Source of the DNA: Dinoroseobacter shibae DFL 12 = DSM 16493
GTDB taxonomy: Bacteria > Pseudomonadota > Alphaproteobacteria > Rhodobacterales > Rhodobacteraceae
DNA: 64,000 nt
Assembly (NCBI RefSeq): GCF_000018145.1
Contig: NC_009952.1
Span: 992,001 to 1,056,000 of the forward strand
Direction: 5' to 3'
A program made the translations under genes and the position numbers. Below, one piece after another: positions 25,620 to 34,071 of this stretch. The notes beneath the pieces were generated by a model that was not told the origin of the DNA, searched no databases, and saw only the letters and a program-made list of their open reading frames with translations. Every line of letters begins with the position of its first letter. Position 1 is the stretch's first letter.

Positions 25620-28469
25620 TCAGTCTTGATTTGGAATTCCGAGCTCCGCCCAAAGCTCGCGCGGTGCTGGTGAAGCCAATTCCCATTGTACTTCAATTGG
25701 CTTCTCACCCTGCCATCCGGCGAACCTGGGTTGCCCGCAGTAGATGAATGGGTTGACCTTGCCGTTCACCTTGTTCCCGCGGCGGATGAACATGTGGACC
25801 TCGTGGCCTTCCTCACCGCTGATGACCCGGCCATGCTTGCTGTCCTGGCGCGTCTGGTTCTGGCTGAACCATTTCAGCCGTGACGGGCTGAGAAACGCGT
25901 TCTCGTAGGTCAGGTCCTGGGTCGACACATTTGCCAGAAGGATCATTATCTTCCGGTCGGGCAGCGCCTTCATACCGGTGCGCCAGACGTTTTGCTTGTA
26001 CTCTTCGCCAAAGAACTCGGCGATGTCCGGCACGTAGTAGCGCTGCCAAAGCTCCAGAGCCTGTGGCTTGCCGACAAAGGTCGCGGACGCCTCGGCGGCC
26101 TCGCGGACGATTGGCGTTTCCGCCAAGCGCCATTCGACCAACTCGCGCACAAGCGGTTCCAGCTCTCCGGAAGCGTCAGGTCGCGCCAGCCGAAAGCCGT
26201 CGCTGCTTTGGGCCAGGTGCGGGTTGAAGGCCAGCTCTGACGCGCCATCGCTCGGTTGCCGCCCGGCTACAACGTCGCGCAAGCCGGTCAAGGCGGATCG
26301 GGACAAACCCCTGGGCCGTTCCAATTCACCCAAGAGACGACCGTGAGTTGCGAAAGGACGTTCGGGCAAGGCGTCGCCCATGTCCCGGACGAAGTCGAAC
26401 CAGCCGCCATGGCCCGATGTGCGGGGATCGAAGCCGTTGCGGAAGACTTCGACAGCCGTGGGGCGGATGCCGGTCCGGTCCCGGAAGTCGACAAAGAAGG
26501 CTTCGAGCTCCGCCGCGCCTTCCTTCGGGCGGAGGAGATTGCGCAAGATGTCGATGACCTGCAGCTCATAGGTGATCTCGCAGCCCTTGGGCATCTGGAA
26601 TTCACCGGCCTGGAGCGCGTCCAGTTTGGTCGAGATCGAGCGATCCCCTGCGCCGGCCCGCAGAAGGGTCGCGACTTTAGTCAGGAAGCTGCGGTGGTTG
26701 CCGATATAGTCGATCACCTGCAGCACCTTGCCTTCGACGCGGCGCAGGCCGCGGCCGAGTTGCTGCAGCCAGATAATCGCGCTTTCGGTCGGGCGTAGCA
26801 TCAGGACGGTGCCGATCTCGGGCACGTCCACGCCTTCGTTGAACATGTCGACCGCGAAGAGGATGTCGATCTCGCCGCGACCGAGCGCTGCCAGGGAACT
26901 TGCCCGCGGCGCGGAGCTTTGGCCCGAATGGACCGCGATTGCGTTCAACCCGGCGGTGCGAAAGTACTCGGCCATGTAGTCGGCGTGGCGCACGGAACAG
27001 CAAAAGCCGATCGCGGGGCCGCTTGCACGTTTGCGGTATTGGTCCAGCGCGTTAAGCGCTCGCGCCTCGGTGGCTAGAGCTGCGTCTAGTGCGGTCGGAT
27101 CGAACTGGCCGGAGCGCCAGGGGATCTGTGCGTAATCCACGTCATCCGGCACACCGAAGTAGTGGAAGGGCGACAGGTGCCCAGCGTCGATCCCGCGAAA
27201 CAGGTCGCATTCGTAGACGAGGTTTTCGCTGCAAAGGCCAAGCAAGTCGGCGCCATCCGTCCGGTCTGGCGTTGCGGTGAGGCCCAACAGGAAGCCGGGC
27301 GTGAAATGCTCGATCAGCTTCTGATAGGTGCGGGCGGCGGCATGGTGGAATTCATCGACCACGATGTAGTCGAAATGATCCCGGTCGAATTGGCGCAGGT
27401 GACCGATCCGGCCCAGCGTCTGGACCGAGGCGAAGAGGATTTCCGCGTCCGCTTCTTTCTCGGCACCCGTGTAGCGGCCGAGCTTGGCGTCTGGGCGGAC
27501 CTTGCGAAAGGCCGCCATCGCTTGGGTCAGAATTTCGTCGCGATGGGCGACGAAAAGGATGCGGCCCGCCATCGCACGGATCGTGTCAAAGGCGGCCAGC
27601 CAGGTCTTGCCCAGCCCGGTGGCCAGCACGACAAGCCCGGCGCGGTGGCCCTTTGATCGGCTTTGTGCAAGCGCCGCCAGCGCCTCCTGCTGGATCGTGT
27701 GCGGCTCTGGCGGCGGGCCTTCTTCGGCGACGACGCGGGCGGTGAACTCGGGCATCGGCCGCGCCCTGCGGCGTTTCGCGTAGGCATCGACCCATGCGGC
27801 CGTCAAAGGTTTAACCTCAGGTCGCGCCAGCAGGTCCTTGAAGGCCGCTCCGACGCTGTCTGCTGCATCCTCGGAATGCAGGTTCCATTCCACGCCATCG
27901 GTCAGCGCCGATTGAGACAGGTTCGAGCTGCCGACAATCGCCGCCCCGCGCGCATCGGCGGCACGGAACAGCCAGGCCTTCGGGTGAAAGCTGAGGCCTC
28001 CCGTTTCGAACACGAAGAGCTCGGCGCCTTCCAGGTCCAGCAGGCGCGCCAACGCCGTCGGGTCGGTCGTGTCGAGATAGTCGCCCACCACGATTCTGAG
28101 CCGTCCACCACGCGCTAGCAGCTCCCGGAACCAGGGCTCAAGCAAGGCCACGCCGCTGTCCATTGCGAAAGCAATCGCAAGGTCGACTGATTGCGCCGTG
28201 TCCAGCCGTTCGGCGAGCAACGGCAGGAGCGGATCGCGACCGCCGGTTGTCAGGCGAGCGCCACTGGCTTCCCGCAGGTGGAAATGATCGTGATCGGATG
28301 AGGCGATGAAACCGGCTGTGCCTCGGCCAAGTGCCGCACCCACCTCGGTCAACATGGCCATCTGTTCCGGTCCGGTCAGGTCATCCCACGCCGGCACATG
28401 CCGAGGGGCGGGGATCAATCCGGCCTTACGGTGCATGCAGATCGGGCAGGTGAGGCGCGGGTCAGTCAC
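25620..28469 (-). CDS. HIT-PLD-SF2 helicase-DUF3427 fusion protein
   Basis: 949 aa, GTG start. The N-terminus has CPIC (8-11), HVPAWDDLT and HDHFH (60-64), a compact HIT-like domain with the His-x-His-x-His triad. A PLD-type nuclease follows with FHPKAWLF (His162, Lys164) and GSSNLS (180-185). The SF2 helicase has ATGLGKT (283-289), VDEFHH (371-376), GLTATPDR and QQLGRGLRRVEG. The last 200 residues (FVGKPQ, VWRTGMKAL, NPFIYCG) match DUF3427. It is the first gene of the three-gene series, next to attR. The PLD-helicase-DUF3427 core is known in defence contexts. The fused HIT domain suggests a nucleotide-cleaving or sensing step. Confidence 0.87.
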   Translation of the reverse strand: MTDPRLTCPICMHRKAGLIPAPRHVPAWDDLTGPEQMAMLTEVGAALGRGTAGFIASSDHDHFHLREASGARLTTGGRDPLLPLLAERLDTAQSVDLAIAFAMDSGVALLEPWFRELLARGGRLRIVVGDYLDTTDPTALARLLDLEGAELFVFETGGLSFHPKAWLFRAADARGAAIVGSSNLSQSALTDGVEWNLHSEDAADSVGAAFKDLLARPEVKPLTAAWVDAYAKRRRARPMPEFTARVVAEEGPPPEPHTIQQEALAALAQSRSKGHRAGLVVLATGLGKTWLAAFDTIRAMAGRILFVAHRDEILTQAMAAFRKVRPDAKLGRYTGAEKEADAEILFASVQTLGRIGHLRQFDRDHFDYIVVDEFHHAAARTYQKLIEHFTPGFLLGLTATPDRTDGADLLGLCSENLVYECDLFRGIDAGHLSPFHYFGVPDDVDYAQIPWRSGQFDPTALDAALATEARALNALDQYRKRASGPAIGFCCSVRHADYMAEYFRTAGLNAIAVHSGQSSAPRASSLAALGRGEIDILFAVDMFNEGVDVPEIGTVLMLRPTESAIIWLQQLGRGLRRVEGKVLQVIDYIGNHRSFLTKVATLLRAGAGDRSISTKLDALQAGEFQMPKGCEITYELQVIDILRNLLRPKEGAAELEAFFVDFRDRTGIRPTAVEVFRNGFDPRTSGHGGWFDFVRDMGDALPERPFATHGRLLGELERPRGLSRSALTGLRDVVAGRQPSDGASELAFNPHLAQSSDGFRLARPDASGELEPLVRELVEWRLAETPIVREAAEASATFVGKPQALELWQRYYVPDIAEFFGEEYKQNVWRTGMKALPDRKIMILLANVSTQDLTYENAFLSPSRLKWFSQNQTRQDSKHGRVISGEEGHEVHMFIRRGNKVNGKVNPFIYCGQPRFAGWQGEKPIEVQWELASPAPRELWAELGIPNQD

Positions 28470-28590
28470 ACTCGTCCAGATTGACCTTCTCTACTGAGAC
28501 CATTGGTAAGGATCGCCGCTGGCATGTCCAGGTGCTGGGGCGATGCGGCGCCGGCTTGATTTGATATTTCCGGCCTCAATCCCCTTCGGA

Positions 28591-28648
28591 AAAGTGGGAC
28601 ACAAATCCGAAAAAATCCAATAAACATGGTGAAAGGAAAAAGTCCCAC
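28591..28648. repeat. Inverted GTGGGAC/GTCCCAC pair near attR
   Basis: GTGGGAC at 28594-28600 and GTCCCAC at 28642-28648, 39 bp inside attR in an AT-rich stretch. CGGTGGGACTTTTT (reverse strand of 28637-28650) matches GTGGGACTTTTT at 13226-13237 near attL. Probable recombination-protein binding sites. Confidence 0.45.
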
Positions 28649-28686
28649 CGGATCGTAACTTATTATAATAAAAACAATATTTTATG

Positions 28687-28702
28687 CCGCTCCCGGGCAC
28701 CA
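28687..28702 (+). repeat. attR, right copy of the integration repeat
   Basis: CCGCTCCCGGGCACCA, 15 of 16 bases identical to the 3' end of tRNA-Phe at 13135-13150 and in the same orientation. No tRNA structure precedes it, so it is a duplicated 3' end and not a gene. Confidence 0.85.
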
Positions 28703-28768
28703 TTAAATTCAGAGACTTAGACACTCAAACGTTAGGTGCGCTCAAGTGCACGTGTAATTCGTGTGTAA

Positions 28769-28939
28769 TCAGGCCGAACTATTAGGCTTAAGCCTGCGGA
28801 TGTTGTCTTCGTCGGTGCCACTGACCCGCTCTTCTAGCCGATCCATCGCCGCTTCGATGCGCGAGCCGTTTTGATGCGCGTAGCGCGCAACCATGGACAA
28901 AGTCTTGTGACCGGAAATTCGCTGGACTGTGGTCAAGTC
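28769..28939 (-). pseudogene. C-terminal remnant of a second tyrosine integrase
   Basis: A frame of about 56 codons reads LDLTTVQRISGHKTLSMVARY and then AHQNGSRIEAAMDRLEERV before a TGA at 28769-28771. It holds the GHK motif and the catalytic Tyr context (ARYAH) of phage-type integrases. A TAG stands immediately upstream and no start or N-terminal domain is present. It is unlike the intact island integrase, so it belongs to another element. It lies just outside attR. Confidence 0.75.
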
Positions 28940-29033
28940 GAGCTAACCTCCATGCCTATAAAATAGCGCCGGCCATGCTTATCGTTAACCCCACACGTGC
29001 GAAAAAGTTGGGCGCGACCGGATGGAGGCGGCG

Positions 29034-29402
29034 ATGGGCGAGATTTACGGGTTGTACTCCACCCGCGAAGGGCTTGTTCGCTACGTCGGCCAGACCGAGT
29101 ACTCAGCCCGTAAACGCCTCGATCTCATCATCACTAAGGCGTTGGACCGCGAACCCAGTGCGCTGTACGACTGGGTTCGAGATGCTTGGCGCACCGAGCA
29201 TGAGGTCCGTGCATACGTCTTGCAGGATGAGGTGATCCCAGCGGACCTCGAGATGTTCGAGGCGTACTGGATCGAGCAGTTCAGTGAGCTTCTTAACGTC
29301 AAACCACCCGCCGATCCCGCACGGTCAACCACAGACATTGGCCAGCGCATCTACGAAACGATCCATGCGCAACTCAGAGGCCAAGCCGCGGCAAGTTACT
29401 GA
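29034..29402 (+). CDS. GIY-YIG domain protein
   Basis: 122 aa from the ATG preceded by GGAGG 6 bases upstream; a start 4 codons earlier is possible. The N-terminal motif EIYGLYSTREGLVRYVGQT, followed by ARKRL, is a GIY-YIG nuclease domain (Tyr, Tyr and Arg present, Glu plausible in the later FEAYWIEQF). Alone it could be a structure-specific nuclease or a relic of a homing or repair-type enzyme. It sits between the integrase remnant and tRNA-Ser, so it is probably part of an older insertion. Confidence 0.7.
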   Translation: MGEIYGLYSTREGLVRYVGQTEYSARKRLDLIITKALDREPSALYDWVRDAWRTEHEVRAYVLQDEVIPADLEMFEAYWIEQFSELLNVKPPADPARSTTDIGQRIYETIHAQLRGQAAASY

Positions 29403-29731
29403 GCATTGGCTGGGGGTTTGCGTGAAGTACGGAGTTCCAAGCGGTGCCGTGTTCTCCGCGCTGTTGCTGCGTTCAATTCCGGTCGCATCAACCACTCGCC
29501 ACCGGCATCAAAGTGTTTAGGCGGGCGCTCGAAAAGACGATTAATTTTCAGACACTTACAAGCTCAGCACTAAACTGGCGCAGTCGTGAGGTTCAGAGAA
29601 TTTCGGGCCGGAGAGAACGATTTCGGGCGTTTCCGCGTGAGGGCGGTGTTCAGCCCAAACGCTACAACCCTCTAAAACAAAAAGAAAATCCGGGTGCACC
29701 AACCGGCGGAGAAACGTTTCGCTAGGGCAAG
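29403..29731. other. Stretch without recognisable genes
   Basis: 329 bp between the GIY-YIG gene and tRNA-Ser. No frame has family-like sequence or a ribosome site. It is mixed in composition and probably eroded mobile DNA. Confidence 0.5.
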
Positions 29732-29821
29732 TGGCGGAGACGATGGGATTCGAACCCACGAGACGGTTTCCCGCCTACTCCCTTAGCAGGGGAGCGCCTT
29801 CGACCACTCGGCCACGTCTCC
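29732..29821 (-). tRNA. tRNA-Ser (anticodon GCT)
   Basis: 90 nt with encoded CCA. Acceptor stem GGAGACG/CGTCTCC with discriminator G, anticodon arm CTCCC-CTGCTAA-GGGAG with GCT, a long variable arm (TAGGCGGGAAACCGTCT region) as in class II tRNAs, and T-arm GGGTTCGAATCCC. Confidence 0.95.
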
Positions 29822-30043
29822 GCCGACGGGTATAGCGGGGGATGCGACGGGGGCACAAGGCACAAATGCAGGTATTTTCCCACGGTCCTCGCGCTCGGCG
29901 TTGGGGGTGCCCTGACGACCAAAAGGGCAGGGGTGGGGGCTGTCGGCGCGGCGTGCCTGTCTTTGCCGCGCGCTGCCGGGCCGTGCACAAGTCCTGAAAT
30001 CCGCACAGGGCGGGTCCATTCCAAGGCCGATGGTGCTTGCGCT

Positions 30044-30057
30044 TGCAAACGTATGCA
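30044..30057. promoter_or_regulatory. Palindrome upstream of the TRAP transporter
   Basis: TGCAAACGTATGCA is palindromic except for one A/T pair and has a central ACGT. It lies 55 bp upstream of the binding-protein gene, where a repressor site would be expected. No cognate regulator is obvious. Confidence 0.3.
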
Positions 30058-30111
30058 TTAATCTTGCCGCAGTCGCGCCCGCAGAGGCGCTCAAACGGGA
30101 GGACCACACCG

Positions 30112-31083
30112 ATGAATGCCATGAAGTTCTGGATCGCGGGCGCCGTTTCGGCCGCCGCCTTCGCCATGCCCGCCGCCGCGCAGGAGCGGCTGGCATTCGG
30201 CGCCACCAATGCGCAATCCTCGCATTATGCCTATTTCGCGGCGCTGGCGAAGATCGTGAACAACGCCTATCCGGACAAGTACCAGGCCAGCGTCGTCGAG
30301 ACCGGAGCAACGGTCGACAACCTCAAGCGGATGGACCGGGGCCAGCTCGATATCGGCCTGATCACCACCTCGGCGCTCTATCATGCGAATGAGGGGATCA
30401 AGACCTTCGCCGACGGCGCCATCGAGTCGCGCCTGCTCTGGGCCTACAGCCTCGCGCCGCAGAACGTCATCGTGCGCCGCGATGCAGGCATCGACAGTAT
30501 CGCGGATCTCAAGGGCGTCCGTTTCGGCCCCGGCCAGCGTGGCAGCTCCACCGAAGCCACCTCGCAGGAAGTGCTGGCACTCTTCGGGGTGGAGCCGGAC
30601 TGGGTCCGCGGCTCCAATGGCGAGCTGGCCGCCGCGATCAAGGACAACCGCGCCGTCGGCTTCATCAAGTCCGCCGTGGGCACCAAGTTCGACGCCCTGA
30701 CCACCGACATCGCCACCTTCACCCCGGTGCAGGTCCTGCCGGTTCCCGAGGACAAGATCGCCATGATCCGCGAGGAACTGCCCGAGCTGTCCATCGTCGA
30801 CATGCCCGGCGGCGAGATGGAAAACACCGGCGCCTACCAGACCTGGGGCTTCATGATCGGCGTGTCCGCCCGGCCCGACATGGACGAGCAGACCGCCTAT
30901 GACCTGGTCAAGGCCGTGATGGAGGACGACACCGAGCAGGCCACCGCCTTCCCGCCGGTCGCCGGGATCGACCTGGCCGAGCAGACCCTCGCTTATGCCA
31001 CCTCGCCCCTGCACCCCGGTGCCATCCGGTACTTCGAAGAAGCCGGCTACGAGGTGCCCGACCGCCTGCGCCCCGGCAGCTGA
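30112..31083 (+). CDS. TAXI-family TRAP transporter solute-binding protein
   Basis: 323 aa. The start is the ATG with GGGAGG 9 bases upstream. Residues 1-24 form a Sec signal peptide ending AMPAAAQE. The mature part begins LAFGATNAQSSHYAYFAAL and has QLDIGLITTSALYHA and VRFGPGQRGSSTEATS, typical of TAXI periplasmic receptors. It delivers an organic acid or amino-acid-like solute to the fused TRAP permease encoded next. The substrate cannot be told from sequence. Confidence 0.92.
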   Translation: MNAMKFWIAGAVSAAAFAMPAAAQERLAFGATNAQSSHYAYFAALAKIVNNAYPDKYQASVVETGATVDNLKRMDRGQLDIGLITTSALYHANEGIKTFADGAIESRLLWAYSLAPQNVIVRRDAGIDSIADLKGVRFGPGQRGSSTEATSQEVLALFGVEPDWVRGSNGELAAAIKDNRAVGFIKSAVGTKFDALTTDIATFTPVQVLPVPEDKIAMIREELPELSIVDMPGGEMENTGAYQTWGFMIGVSARPDMDEQTAYDLVKAVMEDDTEQATAFPPVAGIDLAEQTLAYATSPLHPGAIRYFEEAGYEVPDRLRPGS

Positions 31084-31103
31084 TCTGCGGACCATCAGAA
31101 AAC

Positions 31104-31129
31104 CGCGGCGGGCTGACCGGCCCGCCGCG
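31104..31129 (+). promoter_or_regulatory. Intercistronic stem-loop in the TRAP operon
   Basis: Perfect 10-bp stem CGCGGCGGGC/GCCCGCCGCG with a 6-nt loop, 21 bp after the binding-protein stop and without a T run. It probably stabilises the upstream message and tunes the ratio of receptor to permease. Confidence 0.6.
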
Positions 31130-31149
31130 ACCGCTTTGGGAGGAGCGTC

Positions 31150-33069
31150 ATGACCAGCCAGGATATCGACCCCGCACAAGTGGGCAGTGCCGAGGGCGTG
31201 CCCACCACCCTGAGGGAACGCGCCGCCGCGGGTCTGTCCCTGCTCATCGGGATTTTCGTCTTCTACACCTCCTTTTTCGGCGCGTTCGAGACACTGATCC
31301 AGCGCGCGGGCTTCGTGGCGATGATCGTCACCATGGCGGTGCTGCTCTATCCCACCGCGGGCAAGACGCGGCTGCGGCCCCTAGGCATCGTGCTCGATCT
31401 GGCGATGGTGGGCTGGGTCGCGGTCTCCGCGGTCTATGTGATCGCGAATTTCGAGCGGATCATGGTCGAGCTGCCCTTCGCCGAGCCGATCGATGCCTGG
31501 CTCGGCTTCGGCACCCTGCTGGTGATCCTGGAGCTTGCCCGCCGCACCGCGAGCGTGGTGTTTCCGATCATCGTGGGCGGCATGGTGGCCTATGCGTTTT
31601 TCGGCGATGCGATCCCCGGCTCCTTCGGGCATCGCGGCTTCGGCATCTACTATATCACCGAGGTGATGTTCCTGTCCGACCGGGGCCTGTGGGGGATGCT
31701 GGTCTCCATCGCCTCGACGACGCTCGCGGCCTTTATCCTGTTCGGCGCGCTCTTGCTGCACACCGGGGCCGGGCAGACCTTCTTCGACCTCTCGGCCCGC
31801 GCAGGCGGGGCGAGCCCCGGCGGGGCGGCCAAGATCGCCACCATCGCCAGCGGGCTTTTCGGGTCGATCTCCGGCTCGTCGGTGGCCAATATCGCCACCA
31901 CCGGCAACTTCACCATCCCGCTGATGAAGCGCCTGCGCTACCCCGCGCCCTTTGCCGGCGGGGTGGAGGCCGTGGCCTCCACTGGCGGGCAGCTGGCCCC
32001 GCCGATCATGGGCACCGCCGCCTTCGTGATGGCCGAGCTTGTCGGCGTGAACTACTGGACCATCGTGGCCGTCGCCTTCCTGCCGGCGCTGCTGTTCTAT
32101 ATCGGCGTCTTCACCACCGTGCACCTGGTGGCCAAGCGTACCGGGCTGGGGCAGGTGGATGCCGCCGACCTGCCGGACTGGCGCGCGGCGCTGGACTGGC
32201 GGCGTCTGGCGCCCATCCTCGCCGGGATTGCCGGGCTGGCCTGGGGCATCTGGAACGGCAATTCGATCCAGCTGACCGCGTGCTACGGCATGATCGGGAT
32301 CATGGTCGCCTACACCGTGGCCACCCTGACCGGCGGCGGCACTTGGGCCGAGGTCATCGCCACCCTGATCCGCGCCTTCCGCGATGGCGGCAAGGGCGTG
32401 GTGATCGTCGGCATCCTGCTGGTGGCGGCACAGGTCTTCGTGGCCATGGTCAACCTCACCGGCGTCGGTGTCGCCATCACGTCCCAGATCCTCGCCTTCG
32501 CCGGGGACAGCATCTGGCTGATCGCGGTGATCATGGCGGGTGTGTGCCTGATCGCGGGGATGGGCCTGCCGACCTCGGCGGCCTACGTGCTGGTGGCGGC
32601 GGTCTTCGCGCCGGTGCTGATCCAGCAGGGGCTCGACCCGGTCATGGTGCATCTCTTCGTGCTCTACTATGCCGCGCTCAGCGTCATCACGCCCCCGGTC
32701 TGCGTGGCGGTCTTCGTGGCCAGTACCATCGCGCAAGCCCCGTGGCTTGCGGTGGCCCGCGACACCCTGCGACTGGGCGGGACGGCCTATGCCCTGCCGA
32801 TGTTGTTCATCGCCTATCCCGGGCTGCTGCTGGCGGGTGGCCCGGCCGAGATCGCGCTGGCCATCGTCTCGGGCACGGTCTTCGTGATGGCGGTGGCAGC
32901 GCTCTTTGCCGCGCAACCGGTGTCGCGCCTCGCACTGGTCTCGCCGCTCTTCTGGATCGCGGTGGCGGGGCTCGCCCTGCTCCATGGCTGGCTGCCCTCG
33001 CTGGCCGCGCTGGGCCTGTTGATCCTCGGCTTCCGGCTGCCGGAGGCGCCGCGCCGCGCGGCCGCCTAG
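31150..33069 (+). CDS. TRAP transporter fused permease (4TM/12TM)
   Basis: 639 aa, strongly hydrophobic throughout, with GGGAGGAG ahead of the ATG. The N-terminal part corresponds to the small (DctQ-like) subunit. The larger C-terminal part corresponds to DctM, with GGASPGGAAKIATIASGLFG and SISGSSVANIATTGNFTIP being the conserved sodium/solute region of TAXI-type permeases. It uses the sodium or proton gradient to import the solute captured by the preceding receptor. It overlaps the convergent lysR stop by 4 bp. Confidence 0.93.
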   Translation: MTSQDIDPAQVGSAEGVPTTLRERAAAGLSLLIGIFVFYTSFFGAFETLIQRAGFVAMIVTMAVLLYPTAGKTRLRPLGIVLDLAMVGWVAVSAVYVIANFERIMVELPFAEPIDAWLGFGTLLVILELARRTASVVFPIIVGGMVAYAFFGDAIPGSFGHRGFGIYYITEVMFLSDRGLWGMLVSIASTTLAAFILFGALLLHTGAGQTFFDLSARAGGASPGGAAKIATIASGLFGSISGSSVANIATTGNFTIPLMKRLRYPAPFAGGVEAVASTGGQLAPPIMGTAAFVMAELVGVNYWTIVAVAFLPALLFYIGVFTTVHLVAKRTGLGQVDAADLPDWRAALDWRRLAPILAGIAGLAWGIWNGNSIQLTACYGMIGIMVAYTVATLTGGGTWAEVIATLIRAFRDGGKGVVIVGILLVAAQVFVAMVNLTGVGVAITSQILAFAGDSIWLIAVIMAGVCLIAGMGLPTSAAYVLVAAVFAPVLIQQGLDPVMVHLFVLYYAALSVITPPVCVAVFVASTIAQAPWLAVARDTLRLGGTAYALPMLFIAYPGLLLAGGPAEIALAIVSGTVFVMAVAALFAAQPVSRLALVSPLFWIAVAGLALLHGWLPSLAALGLLILGFRLPEAPRRAAA

Positions 33070-33971
33070 CGCAGCGCCGGGTCCGCCTCGGGCAGGGGCC
33101 GCGCGGCCAGCAGATCGGCGAGCAGAGGGTTCGGAAAGCGCCGGGGCCGCGTGACCGCGAAAAACGTCTCGCGCAGGGCGGGCAGGGGGGCCAGCTCCAC
33201 CAGCTCGCCGCTCTGCAACTCGTCGCGCACCACGATCGGCGGCAGCACCGCAAGGCCCAGATCCTCCCGCGCGAGCAGGCGCAGGAGCGCCATGTCGTCC
33301 ACCTCCGCCGCGATGCGGATCGGGAAGTCATAGCCCGCGGTCAGCGCGTCGAACCCCGCCCGGATCAGGCTCGACTGCAGGGGCAGGATCACCGGATGGG
33401 CCCGCAGATGCGCCTCGACCGAGGCTTCCCCCGCCTGCGCCCGGGCCGGAGTGCCGATCAGGCTGACCTGCTGCGCGCCCAGCTCCTGCGCGCGGTAGGG
33501 CGTGCCCGCATCCTGCAACGGCGGCTGGTTGGTCAGCAGAACGTCGTGGTTCAGCGCATCGAGCCCGCGCAGCAGCTCCTCCACCGTGCCGGACCGCAGC
33601 ACCACCTCCACATCCTCGCGCCCCAAGAGGGGGCGTAGAAACGCGATCTGGAAGTTCCGCGACAGGGTCGATTGCGCCCCCACGCGCAGCACCTGCCGCC
33701 GCGCGCCGGTCTCCCGCAGGGTCGCCACCAGGTCGTCGCCCGCCGCGAAGATGGTGTCCGCGTGATCCAGCGCGATCTGCCCCGCCTCCGTCAGCAGCAG
33801 CGCGCGGCCCCGCCGCTCGAACAGGGCAAAGCCCAGCCGATCTTCCAGCTTGCGGATCTGCACCGACAGCGCCGATTGCGACAGGTTCAGCCGCGCGGCC
33901 GTGCGCGTGAGGTTCCCGTCATGGGCCACGGCCCAGAAATACCGCAGGTGGTTGTAGTTCAGATCTGCCAT
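33066..33971 (-). CDS. LysR family transcriptional regulator
   Basis: 301 aa. The winged HTH LTRTAARLNLSQSALSVQIRKLE lies at residues 20-42 and the rest is a LysR effector domain. The N-terminus NYNHLRYFWAVAHDGNLTR resembles NhaR-type LysR proteins. It is divergent from dabBA with about 100 bp between the starts, so it most likely regulates that carbon-uptake pair and itself. It ends 4 bp inside the TRAP permease gene on the other strand and could in principle also act on it. Confidence 0.9.
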   Translation of the reverse strand: MADLNYNHLRYFWAVAHDGNLTRTAARLNLSQSALSVQIRKLEDRLGFALFERRGRALLLTEAGQIALDHADTIFAAGDDLVATLRETGARRQVLRVGAQSTLSRNFQIAFLRPLLGREDVEVVLRSGTVEELLRGLDALNHDVLLTNQPPLQDAGTPYRAQELGAQQVSLIGTPARAQAGEASVEAHLRAHPVILPLQSSLIRAGFDALTAGYDFPIRIAAEVDDMALLRLLAREDLGLAVLPPIVVRDELQSGELVELAPLPALRETFFAVTRPRRFPNPLLADLLAARPLPEADPALR

Positions 33972-33993
33972 TCGTTCACTTTAGTAGAACGAA
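33971..33993. promoter_or_regulatory. LysR-type operator between lysR and dabB
   Basis: TTCGTTC-N9-GAACGAA, perfect 7-bp arms, overlapping the lysR start codon. It contains the dyad expected of a LysR recognition site. Its place fits autorepression plus activation of dabB, whose start is about 80 bp away. Confidence 0.55.
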
Positions 33994-34071
33994 ATCATAC
34001 GAACAATGAATTTTATTTCCGCATCTCCCCCGCCTATTTCAACCCAAAGTTCTTCAGCGAGGTTTAATCCA

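Larger units (their letters stand above)
13135..28702. mobile_element. Integrative genomic island in tRNA-Phe carrying defence genes
   Basis: A 15.6-kb segment bounded by direct repeats of the tRNA-Phe 3' end. It carries a tyrosine integrase and an AlpA-like HTH protein, a HigBA-type pair, a YjqB-like gene and three large helicase-nuclease genes. There are no conjugation, replication or phage structural genes, so it is a small non-self-transmissible island or a defence-loaded satellite. Several intergenic stretches inside (around 16640-17000 and 28600-28690) are clearly more AT-rich than the flanking chromosome. Confidence 0.88.

Noticed and set aside
13151-28686. CRISPR array or cas genes in the defence island
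   Set aside because: No regularly spaced repeats or cas motifs are visible; the nucleases are PLD and PD-(D/E)XK types.
29690-29702. CCGGGTGCACCAA as a third att copy
   Set aside because: It needs a 2-base insertion to match the tRNA-Phe end and lies in no structured context, so it is probably chance.
31381-32985. 534-codon frame antisense to the TRAP permease
   Set aside because: Charged, low-complexity sequence opposite a clear 12TM membrane protein.
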